Position numbers and translations under genes: made by a program
The notes under the pieces: model-generated
Told to the model about the DNA's origin: nothing
The model's input: the letters and a program-made list of their open reading frames with translations, nothing else
Database searches by the model: none
Part shown: positions 1 to 6,589 of the stretch, in pieces
Layout: each line of letters begins with the position of its first letter
Position numbering within the stretch: position 1 is the stretch's first letter
Assembly: GCA_007128085.1 (NCBI GenBank)
Contig: SKYC01000145.1
Location: 1 to 7,968, forward strand
DNA from: Saprospiraceae bacterium
GTDB lineage: Bacteria; Bacteroidota; Bacteroidia; Chitinophagales; Saprospiraceae
Direction of reading: 5' to 3'
DNA: 7,968 bases

Positions 1-366
1 AAAATCAGCCGCCAAAAACTGGGTCCGAAAAATGTGTACATTCTCGGTTTTGGAACTTATAAAGGACGGGTAAACGCCGGACGCTCATGGGGCGAACCCA
101 TGCAGATAATGGACATACCCCCTGCCATCGAAAATTCGTACGAGAACATTTTGAACGAGATTCCCGGGGAGGATTATATCTTGTTTTTTTCCTCAGAGGA
201 GCGAGAAGCGACTCCCCTACTAAGTGCTAGGGGCAACAGAGCCATTGGGGTCACCTACGATCCAGCCAACGAACGCGGAAATTACGTTCCCACATTGATC
301 GCGCACCGCTACGATGCCTTTTGGTTTATAACCGTAACCAACCCACTGGAAGTCATAGGGAATTGA
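1..366 (+). CDS. Erythromycin esterase family protein, C-terminal part (5' end outside window)
   Basis: The reading frame is open from base 1 to the TGA at 364-366 and gives the last 121 residues of a protein whose start lies upstream of the window. The GTG at 34 is probably internal, because family-like sequence already precedes it. The fragment has the C-terminal hallmarks of the erythromycin esterase family as I know them: a YILGFGTYKG stretch, AGRSWGEPMQ, a PPAIENSYE segment, RAIGVTYDPANERGNYVP, and an ending with RYDAFWFI followed by T-N-P-L. Classical members (EreA, EreB) hydrolyse the macrolactone ring of erythromycin. Most chromosomal homologues in environmental bacteria have no proven substrate, and the catalytic histidine/glutamate region expected further upstream is not visible here. 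Macrolide resistance therefore cannot be inferred. The gene lies 87 bases before the helix-hairpin-helix gene on the same strand, so cotranscription is possible but unproven. Family assignment is fairly confident; specific function is not. Confidence 0.82.
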   Translation, partial: KISRQKLGPKNVYILGFGTYKGRVNAGRSWGEPMQIMDIPPAIENSYENILNEIPGEDYILFFSSEEREATPLLSARGNRAIGVTYDPANERGNYVPTLIAHRYDAFWFITVTNPLEVIGN

Positions 367-453
367 TTGAGTTTTAACCGGATTAAAAAAAAGAGGCCAC
401 CAATTCAACGGAAAAATTTAGCGCCATTGGATAAATTTTACGATATTGCAGCT

Positions 454-2553
454 ATGTTTGAACTCAAGGCTCCTATTCTAAAGCGCTGTCTTTTTTTGGC
501 CCTTATCTTCACTCTTCCACCCTGGCTAAACGCTCAGGAAGAATACAGCAATGGAGCCGAATCACTGCTGCGCGATTTGGTTGAATCCTTTGTAGAGTCA
601 ACGGAGTCAGAAGCTTTTGACTTCAATACCTTGTACGAGCGCCTGGAGCGTTATTACCACAGCCCACTGGATCTGAATGCCGCCGGTGAGGGAGACTTAC
701 TGGACATGTTGATTTTTTCCGATCTTCAAATTTTCAATCTTATTTCTTACCGCAATAATTACGGAGATTTGATTGATGTTAGGGAGTTGCAGGCCATACC
801 GGGCTTTGAACCGGATTTTATCCGTTCATTGTTGCCCTTTGTGCGAGTGAGGGGCGAGGGGCAAAGGTTTCAACGGCCACTGTCCGAGATGTTGACAACG
901 GGAAGAACGGAATGGTTTGCCAGAGTAGAACGTGTAGTTGAAGAGAGACGTGGCTATACCGATGGCGATGAGGGGCAATCGAGATATTTGGGAAACCCCT
1001 ACCGATACTACACCCGTTTCAGGCATCAGCATTTAAACCGGTTGAGTTACGGAATAACCGCAGAAAAGGATCCCGGAGAACCCTTTTTTGAAGATGTCAA
1101 TAAACACGGTTTTGATTTTTATTCGGCACATTTTCACCTGAGGGATCAATCCCGATTCTTGCAGGATTTGGTTATCGGTGATTACCATGTCAGTCTGGGT
1201 CAGGGGTTGGTCATGCACTCCGGTTTTGGAAGGGGAAAAAGCGCATTTGTAACCAATATTAGCCGCGGTGGTAGAGCTTTGAGGCCGCACACTTCCGTAG
1301 CAGAATTTGGATTCAATAGAGGTATCGCAGCGAATGTAAATATTGGCAATTACAACATCACTGCTTTTGCTTCATCGCTGCGCGTCGATGGCTCCGTCCG
1401 GGAGGAAGAGGACGACCTGGCGGGCGACGACATTACCCGTTTTTTTACTTCGCTTCAACAATCGGGATTACACAGAACCCCGACGGAAATTGCCAATAAA
1501 AATGCCATTCGTCACAGCAGCGGAGGGCTGGCGATAAAAAGGACCATGGGCAATCTATCCCTGGGTGTTCACGCCGTTTACAATCACTTTGACATTCCTC
1601 AAAGCAGAAATATACGCCCGTACCACCAATTTTACTTTTCGGGAACGGATTTAATCAATGTCGGTATGGAATATCGATACTTATTTCGAAATTTTAATTT
1701 TTTTGGAGAAACTGCCATTTCCGACAATGGTGCCGTAGCCACCATCAATGGATTGCTTATCGGTTTGCACAGGACGGTTTCCCTTGCGCTACTTCAACGG
1801 CATTTAAGTGTGAAATACCAGGCGATATACCCGAATGTATTTGGGGAGAACAGCGTCGGCAACAACGAAAGTGGTTTTTACGCAGGCATTGAATTGAGGC
1901 CAACCAACAGAATAACAGTTAGCAGTTACGTCGATTTCTGGGAGCACCCCTGGCTCAGATTCAGAACGGATGCACCGTCCAGAGGCAACGAATGGTTTGT
2001 ACGGTTCAATTATCGGATCAGAAGACAATTGAGTTTTTACGCTCAGTACAGAATCAAACAAAGAGAGCAAAATAAAACGGAAGACTTGGCTCTTCGGACG
2101 ATGGAACTTGAAAGCAGAGAAAACCTGAGATTCCATCTTGCACTCAATGTCACTCCGGATCTGGAGCTAAGGACACGATTTGAACAGAGTTGGTACAATT
2201 TTGGGGACCGGAGAGAATCCGGATTCCTGGTATTTCAAGATGTCCTGTACCGCCCCCTTGGAAGTCCATTTTCCATGACCGCCCGATTGAGCTTTTTCGA
2301 TACGGAGAGTTTTAACACCCGTATTTACGCCTATGAAAATGATGTGCTCTACAGTTTTAGCATACCTCCCTTTTTCGACCGGGGGTATCGCTATTACGTC
2401 AACCTGAGGTATCGGATCGTCAGGAATCTCACTCTTGAAGGCAGGGTGTCCCAGACGAGGTACCGAAACAGAGACCAAATCGGCAGCGGTTTGGAAACCA
2501 TTGATGGAAATACGCGAACAGACCTGAAATTTCAGTTCCGATACGTTTTTTAA
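454..2553 (+). CDS. Secreted helix-hairpin-helix protein with predicted outer-membrane beta-barrel tail
   Basis: I place the start at the ATG at 454, giving about 699 residues. The frame is open back to a TTG at 367, but only the ATG puts a signal peptide at the N-terminus: a basic region (residues 1-11), a hydrophobic core (12-25), and a likely cleavage after LNA (27) that leaves Gln first. Residues about 70-130 hold a ComEA-like tandem helix-hairpin-helix region: PLDLNAAGEGDLLDML, then ISYRNNYGDLIDVREL and AIPGFEPDFIRSLLPF. Beyond residue 150 the protein alternates short aromatic and polar beta-strand-like segments. It carries the block GDYHVSLGQGLVMHSGFGRGKS (residues 242-262) and ends QFRYVF, and a terminal Phe is typical of outer-membrane barrels. 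Related proteins are common and uncharacterised in Bacteroidota. A role in DNA uptake is conceivable from the helix-hairpin-helix part but is inference. No Shine-Dalgarno sequence is seen. The 3' end converges with atpG. Confidence 0.85.
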   Translation: MFELKAPILKRCLFLALIFTLPPWLNAQEEYSNGAESLLRDLVESFVESTESEAFDFNTLYERLERYYHSPLDLNAAGEGDLLDMLIFSDLQIFNLISYRNNYGDLIDVRELQAIPGFEPDFIRSLLPFVRVRGEGQRFQRPLSEMLTTGRTEWFARVERVVEERRGYTDGDEGQSRYLGNPYRYYTRFRHQHLNRLSYGITAEKDPGEPFFEDVNKHGFDFYSAHFHLRDQSRFLQDLVIGDYHVSLGQGLVMHSGFGRGKSAFVTNISRGGRALRPHTSVAEFGFNRGIAANVNIGNYNITAFASSLRVDGSVREEEDDLAGDDITRFFTSLQQSGLHRTPTEIANKNAIRHSSGGLAIKRTMGNLSLGVHAVYNHFDIPQSRNIRPYHQFYFSGTDLINVGMEYRYLFRNFNFFGETAISDNGAVATINGLLIGLHRTVSLALLQRHLSVKYQAIYPNVFGENSVGNNESGFYAGIELRPTNRITVSSYVDFWEHPWLRFRTDAPSRGNEWFVRFNYRIRRQLSFYAQYRIKQREQNKTEDLALRTMELESRENLRFHLALNVTPDLELRTRFEQSWYNFGDRRESGFLVFQDVLYRPLGSPFSMTARLSFFDTESFNTRIYAYENDVLYSFSIPPFFDRGYRYYVNLRYRIVRNLTLEGRVSQTRYRNRDQIGSGLETIDGNTRTDLKFQFRYVF

Positions 2554-2608
2554 ATAAGAATATTCCGGGATTCGAAAATTGACTGTGTTCAATGGTTAGA
2601 CCCACATA

Positions 2609-3505
2609 TCATCCAAGGGCGTCTGCCCCCGCAACAATTTCGAGCAGTTCTCCTGTAATCGATTCTTGTCTCGCTTTGTTGTAGTGGATTTTGAGATCCT
2701 TGAGCAAATCATTGGCATTTTCGGTGGCCTTGTCCATGGCCGTCATTCTGGCTCCGTGTTCACCAGCATGTGTATCCAGTAAACATTTGTGAAACTGAAT
2801 TTCCAGTATGGTTGGGATCAACTCTTGAATTAATTCAGCTTTGGTCGGTTCAAAAATATAATCACCGGGCAAATGGTCCTGATCATCGTTTTCGACAGAC
2901 TCTACAGGTTCTACAGGCAGGAATCCTTCCACCAACGGTATTTGGACTGCGGCGTTTTTAAAACTACCATAAGCGATGTCCACTTTGTCGTATTTTCCTT
3001 CGGAAAAACGGTACATAATGAGTTTAGACAACTTACTCACATTCCGGAAAGACAAGTCGAGAAAAAGATCGACATAATCGTCCACTACTTTGACTTTCTT
3101 ATAGCGATTTTTGAAGTAATCGTACCCTCTTTTTCCAATACAGACAATGACCAAATTTCCGGAATCTCTCAACTCACTGTATTCTCCGTTAATTTTTGCA
3201 ACAGCCGCTTTAATGATATTGGAATTAAAGGCACCACACAGTCCCCTGCTGGATGTTACAACAACGAGAAGGGCATTTTCGACTTTGCTTTTTCTATTGT
3301 ACTCTGTCGTGGTATCGCCTTCCAATCCCACCAAAATATTGCCCATCATCTCTTCCAGTTTATTGGAATAAGGACGGAGGCGGGTAATGGCATCCTGGGC
3401 CTTTCTCAACTTGGCAGCTGAAACCATTTTCATGGCTTTTGTAATCTGCTGCGTAGAGTTAACCGATTGAATTCTTTCTCTTACTTCCTTTAAGTTCGCA
3501 CCCAT
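2609..3505 (-). CDS. atpG: ATP synthase F1 gamma subunit
   Basis: This is the central rotor shaft of F1Fo ATP synthase. It transmits c-ring rotation to the alpha/beta catalytic hexamer on the cytoplasmic side of the inner membrane. The 298-residue product is normal in length. The N-terminal coiled-coil helix includes the signature ITKAMKMVSAAKLRKAQ (residues 21-37). The conserved SSRGLCGAFN block is at 85-94. The C-terminal helix carries EHGARMTAMDKATENA (249-264) and ends near EIVAGADAL. The acidic loop at about 200-220, before DYIFEP, looks like lineage-typical variation. It is the last gene of the atpBEFHAG operon, 37 bases after atpA. Unlike in Escherichia coli, no atpD follows: the next gene lies on the opposite strand. 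The ATG at 3505 starts the family-typical MGANLKEVRERI. The upstream bases are AT-rich with no Shine-Dalgarno sequence. Confidence 0.97.
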   Translation of the reverse strand: MGANLKEVRERIQSVNSTQQITKAMKMVSAAKLRKAQDAITRLRPYSNKLEEMMGNILVGLEGDTTTEYNRKSKVENALLVVVTSSRGLCGAFNSNIIKAAVAKINGEYSELRDSGNLVIVCIGKRGYDYFKNRYKKVKVVDDYVDLFLDLSFRNVSKLSKLIMYRFSEGKYDKVDIAYGSFKNAAVQIPLVEGFLPVEPVESVENDDQDHLPGDYIFEPTKAELIQELIPTILEIQFHKCLLDTHAGEHGARMTAMDKATENANDLLKDLKIHYNKARQESITGELLEIVAGADALG

Positions 3506-3542
3506 AATAGAGGACTCAATTTACACTTGAAAAATCAACTGA

Positions 3543-5144
3543 TTACTTGTATTTGTGTGACATCTCATTGGCCAGATCAGTAACCGCTTTGATGGCGGAA
3601 TCGGTGAGTTTTCCTTCTCTGAAATCGTCCAGTGCATCGGGATGTCTCTGCTCCAGATTGGACAGAAATACGGATTCAAATTCCTGTACTTTATCCACGG
3701 GAATATCTTTCAACAATCCTTTTGTACCCAGGTATATCATGGCTACTTGTTTTTCTACAGAAACCGGTGAATACTGAGGTTGTTTAAGAATCTCCACATT
3801 TCGTTTTCCCTTCTCCAAAACAGACATGGTGGCGGCATCGAGGTCGGAACCGAATTTGGAAAATGCCTCCAACTCGCGATATTGTGCCTGATCCAATTTG
3901 AGCGTACCAGATACTTTTTTCATCGATTTAATCTGAGCTGAACCACCCACTCGACTCACGGAGATTCCCACGTTAATGGCTGGTCGTATACCGGCATTAA
4001 ACAGTCGCGACTCCAGGAAAATCTGGCCGTCGGTAATGGAAATAACATTGGTCGGAATATAGGCCGAAACATCCCCTGCCTGAGTTTCAATAATGGGTAG
4101 TGCTGTCAGCGATCCACCTCCTTTAACCATGGGATTCCCGTCTTCGTCCTTTCCGTTTTTCAAACTATCCGGCAAGTCGTTCATTTGTCTTGCGATCTCG
4201 TCGTTCTCAATGACTTTTGCGGCCCTCTCCAACAATCTGGAGTGAAGGTAAAACACATCTCCGGGATAAGCTTCACGTCCGGGAGGTCTTCTCAGCAAAA
4301 GTGAAACCTCGCGATAAGCAACGGCTTGTTTTGAGAGATCATCGTAGATAATTAAAGCCGGTCGACCCGTATCCCGGAAGTACTCCCCTATTGCTGCTCC
4401 GGCAAAAGGAGCGTAAAACTGAAGGGGTGCAGGATCGGAAGCAGAAGCCGATACAATCACCGTGTAATCCATGGCTCCGTTATCTTTTAACACCTTGGCC
4501 ACCTGAGCCACTGTAGATGCTTTTTGACCGGAAGCTACATATATACAATAAACGGGTTCTCCTTTTTCGTAGAACTCCTTTTGGTTGATAATGGTATCCA
4601 CAGCAATGGCGGTCTTACCGGTTTGTCTGTCACCAATGATCAACTCCCTTTGGCCACGGCCGATAGGAATCATTGAGTCAATGGCTTTAATACCCGTTTG
4701 CAGCGGTTCGTAAACAGGCTGACGGTAAATAACACCGGGTGCTTTTCTCTCCAATGGCAAATCGTATTTTTTGCCTTCTATCGGTCCAAACCCGTCAATG
4801 GGCTCTCCCAGGGGATTGACCACTCTTCCGACAAACTCTTCACCGACCTGAATAGAGGCAATTTTATTGGTTCTCCTCACCGTAGAACCCTCTCTGATAT
4901 CGTCACCGGGGCCCATCAGAACGACCCCTACGTTGTCTTCCTCGAGGTTGAGCGTAATGGCCTGAACACCGTTTTCAAACTCTACAAGTTCACCGGCCTG
5001 TACACTGGTGAGCCCGTATATACGAGCGATACCATCGCCCACCTGCAAAACAGTACCCACTTCTTCAAGTTCGGCCTGTGATTTAAATCCAGCGAGTTGT
5101 TCCTTGAGAATTGCTGATATTTCGTCTGGCTTAATTTGACTCAT
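3543..5144 (-). CDS. atpA: ATP synthase F1 alpha subunit
   Basis: This is the nucleotide-binding, regulatory subunit of the F1 hexamer; three copies alternate with three beta subunits. The 533-residue protein has all the family landmarks. The N-terminal beta-barrel domain covers about residues 25-95, with GDGIARIYGL at 37-46. The Walker A loop GDRQTGKT is at 171-178. A Walker B-type LIIYDD is at 264-269, followed by the RRPPGREAYPGDVFYLHSRLLERAAK block (285-310). The arginine finger that reaches the beta catalytic site sits in SVSRVGG (R398). A short charged insertion at about 328-342 (GKDEDGNPMVKGGG) precedes SLTALPIIETQAGDVSAYIPTN; similar insertions occur in other Bacteroidota, as far as I recall. 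The ATG at 5144 starts MSQIKPDEIS, the usual N-terminus for this group. The gene lies 34 bases after atpH. Its catalytic partner beta is not in the window. No frameshift or missing key residue is seen. Confidence 0.98.
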   Translation of the reverse strand: MSQIKPDEISAILKEQLAGFKSQAELEEVGTVLQVGDGIARIYGLTSVQAGELVEFENGVQAITLNLEEDNVGVVLMGPGDDIREGSTVRRTNKIASIQVGEEFVGRVVNPLGEPIDGFGPIEGKKYDLPLERKAPGVIYRQPVYEPLQTGIKAIDSMIPIGRGQRELIIGDRQTGKTAIAVDTIINQKEFYEKGEPVYCIYVASGQKASTVAQVAKVLKDNGAMDYTVIVSASASDPAPLQFYAPFAGAAIGEYFRDTGRPALIIYDDLSKQAVAYREVSLLLRRPPGREAYPGDVFYLHSRLLERAAKVIENDEIARQMNDLPDSLKNGKDEDGNPMVKGGGSLTALPIIETQAGDVSAYIPTNVISITDGQIFLESRLFNAGIRPAINVGISVSRVGGSAQIKSMKKVSGTLKLDQAQYRELEAFSKFGSDLDAATMSVLEKGKRNVEILKQPQYSPVSVEKQVAMIYLGTKGLLKDIPVDKVQEFESVFLSNLEQRHPDALDDFREGKLTDSAIKAVTDLANEMSHKYK

Positions 5145-5178
5145 CTTTTATGTAAATTTAATTTTATACAAATATTTT

Positions 5179-5739
5179 TCAGGAAATTCTTTCTTTAATC
5201 TGAGCGGAGTAAAACTCCTTCTTTATGGCGTTCAATTCGTATTTTATGCTCGAGTTGATGACCTTATCCCCAAAGTCGAGTACCAATCCACCTATGATTT
5301 TCGGATCGACTTTGGTCTTGAGCTCCACTTGTTTGATATCTTTTATTTTTTCAAGAGTAGTGATGATTTTATCAATCAGTGATTGATCTGCACTTATAGC
5401 AGTAATCAAAGTCACTTTGGTGATGCCCTTCAGTCGGTTGTACTCGTCTCTGGCACCCTCAAAAATATCAGCAACCAGCTTTTCTCTTCCTTTTCTGATA
5501 AGGATTTCGATGAATTCCATCGTCAGTTTGTGAACAGAATCGCTGAACAACTTCGTGTTGATTTCTTTTTTCGTACCCGGTTTGATCACAGGACTTTTCA
5601 TCAACAGGTAATAGTCGCGGTTATTCAAAACCTCCAAAACCAGGTTGACATCCTTATTCACCTCTTCCAAGGCATTCTGATCTTCAGCGAGGCTGATCAG
5701 ACTTTGGGCATACCTTTGAACTATTCTGTAATTTGACAT
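5179..5739 (-). CDS. atpH: ATP synthase F1 delta subunit (OSCP-like)
   Basis: This subunit is part of the peripheral stalk and joins the top of the alpha/beta hexamer to the C-terminal ends of the b subunits. The 186-residue product has the normal length for the family. It opens with YRIVQRYAQSLISLAED (residues 4-20), the typical delta-subunit N-terminal helix. It carries the C-terminal signature KVDPKIIGGLVLDFGDKVIN followed by SSI (143-165). The start is the ATG at 5739. The gene lies between atpF (42 bases upstream, with a small hairpin in the gap) and atpA (34 bases downstream), the standard order in ATP synthase operons. The region before the start is AT-rich with no Shine-Dalgarno motif. 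Confidence 0.96.
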   Translation of the reverse strand: MSNYRIVQRYAQSLISLAEDQNALEEVNKDVNLVLEVLNNRDYYLLMKSPVIKPGTKKEINTKLFSDSVHKLTMEFIEILIRKGREKLVADIFEGARDEYNRLKGITKVTLITAISADQSLIDKIITTLEKIKDIKQVELKTKVDPKIIGGLVLDFGDKVINSSIKYELNAIKKEFYSAQIKERIS

Positions 5740-5758
5740 AAGTTAAATTGTAATCATT

Positions 5759-5781
5759 GACAATCCGGATACCGGTTCGTC
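5759..5781 (-). other. Small hairpin between atpF and atpH
   Basis: Immediately after the atpF stop codon the transcript can fold as GACGAACCGG, loop UAU, CCGGAUUGUC. That gives nine pairs, one of them G-U, with a single A-A mismatch. It lacks a T tail, so it is not a normal intrinsic terminator. A role in mRNA stability or processing is possible, and chance is also possible at this size. The fold is by eye only. Confidence 0.35.
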
Positions 5782-6294
5782 TCAATTGCTTTGAATTTCT
5801 CCTACCAGTTTTTCCACATACGCTTTATGAGCCTGATCCGAGTCCAGTTCTTTTCTGAGTACTTTGGCTGCAATATCCAGGGCCATATTCCCCACTTCAT
5901 TTTTCAACTCTTTGATCGCGGCCATTTTTTGGCTCTCAATGTCATTTTTGGCATTTTGCACGATTACAGCGGCTTCTTCCTTGGCCCGTTTTTTGGCCTC
6001 GTTCAGCATATAGTCCCGTGCCTCTTTTGCCTCATGAAGAATTTGAGAACGCTCTTCCCGCGCTTTGGCGAGGAGTTCCTCGTTTTCGTCTTTGAGGTTT
6101 TCCATTTCCTGCCGTGCTATTTTAGCAGCATCGAGGGCGTTTTGAATGTCGTATTCGCGAGTTTTCAGCGCTTTGACTATAGGTCTGAAAGCAAATCTTC
6201 CAATGATAAAAAGAAAAGCGGCAAATATGATTGTAGACCAAATAACCAATCCCGGATCCGGTCTAAAAACTGTAAAATCAGCTAAAAAGAACAT
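5782..6294 (-). CDS. atpF: ATP synthase Fo b subunit
   Basis: This is the peripheral stalk subunit that anchors the stator to the membrane and holds F1 against rotation. From the ATG at 6294 it has 170 residues. There is a short polar N-terminus, one membrane helix at about residues 15-33 (LVIWSTIIFAAFLFIIGRFA), then FRPIVKALKTRE. A long charged helix rich in Ala, Glu and Lys follows (about 45-135), as expected for the dimeric coiled coil. The delta-binding end MALDIAAKVLRKEL is at 137-150. The frame extends upstream to a TTG at 6336. I reject that start because it would put a polar extension before the membrane helix and would lie inside the terminator-like hairpin at 6324-6351. The gene starts 72 bases after atpE ends, the widest gap in the operon. 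Confidence 0.95.
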   Translation of the reverse strand: MFFLADFTVFRPDPGLVIWSTIIFAAFLFIIGRFAFRPIVKALKTREYDIQNALDAAKIARQEMENLKDENEELLAKAREERSQILHEAKEARDYMLNEAKKRAKEEAAVIVQNAKNDIESQKMAAIKELKNEVGNMALDIAAKVLRKELDSDQAHKAYVEKLVGEIQSN

Positions 6295-6315
6295 CTGATG
6301 TAGTTTTAGGTTTTT

Positions 6316-6351
6316 AAAAAAAAGTTGCACCGACAAAATTGTCGATGCAAC
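6316..6351 (-). terminator. Intrinsic-terminator-like hairpin between atpE and atpF
   Basis: Read on the transcribed strand, the left arm GTTGCATCGACA (6351-6340), loop ATTT and right arm TGTCGGTGCAAC (6335-6324) form an uninterrupted 12-bp stem with one G-U pair and six G-C pairs. Eight T residues follow directly (6323-6316). An A-rich run just before the stem could pair with the T tail. The hairpin begins 15 bases after the atpE stop codon and its T tail ends 21 bases before the atpF start, so it lies inside the operon. It has every formal feature of a Rho-independent terminator. Since the downstream genes have no separate promoter that I can see, partial readthrough or mRNA 3'-end protection is the likely mode. 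A perfect 12-bp palindrome, TTTAAGCTTAAA, lies between the stem and the atpE stop codon (6355-6366). Confidence 0.8.
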
Positions 6352-6366
6352 ATTTTTAAGCTTAAA

Positions 6367-6570
6367 TTATGCAATCAACATCAGGATCATAGAAATCAAT
6401 GCAGCTCCCTCAATAAAGGCAGCCATAAGGATCATATTTCCCCTGATATCATTTGCAGCTTCTGGTTGTCTGGCAATAGCTTCCATAGCTTTTCCTCCAA
6501 TCTGACCAATGCCAATCGCAGCAGCCAGGGCTGAAAGCGCCAAACCAATGTAAATTAATGTTCCAGTCAT
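6367..6570 (-). CDS. atpE: ATP synthase Fo c subunit (rotor ring)
   Basis: This is a 67-residue membrane hairpin that assembles as the multi-copy c-ring. Each copy carries one proton per step past the a subunit. The first helix (about 5-30) holds the glycine-rich stretch AAAIGIGQIGGKAME. The cytoplasmic loop is ARQPEA (33-38), the contact for gamma and epsilon. The second helix (about 44-66) carries the ion-binding carboxylate E54 in AAFIEGAAL. Residues that mark sodium-binding rings are missing: E54 is followed by Gly rather than Ser/Thr, and the position matching the helix-1 sodium-ligand Gln is Ile. Proton coupling is therefore inferred. It is at the short end of the family's range. The start codon is preceded by a pure AT stretch without a Shine-Dalgarno motif, 19 bases after atpB. 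A terminator-like hairpin follows the stop. Confidence 0.96.
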   Translation of the reverse strand: MTGTLIYIGLALSALAAAIGIGQIGGKAMEAIARQPEAANDIRGNMILMAAFIEGAALISMILMLIA

Positions 6571-6589
6571 GATAATATAAATTTAATGA

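Noticed and set aside
214..233. Inverted repeat CCCCTA/TAGGGG with an 8-base loop
   Set aside because: It lies inside the esterase coding sequence and has no T tail; probably chance.
367..453. TTG at 367 as the start of the helix-hairpin-helix gene
   Set aside because: It would add 29 polar residues before a clear signal peptide; the ATG at 454 gives a normal secreted N-terminus.
2554..2608. Possible terminator between the convergent genes: a 5-bp ATTGA/TCAAT stem at 2578-2593
   Set aside because: The stem is short and AT-rich and only a few T residues follow on the minus strand; too weak to call as a feature.
2873..3421. A 182-codon plus-strand frame opposite atpG, and a similar 164-codon frame opposite atpF at 5791-6285
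   Set aside because: Both lie entirely antisense to well-conserved ATP synthase genes and their translations resemble no family I know; they are antisense shadows.
5711..5718. Plus-strand TACCTTTG, a promoter-like element antisense within atpH
   Set aside because: It has no suitable -33 element and no gene downstream on that strand; it is explained by atpH codons.
6295..6336. TTG at 6336 as the start of atpF
   Set aside because: It lies within the terminator-like hairpin and adds 14 residues not typical of b subunits; the ATG at 6294 fits the family.
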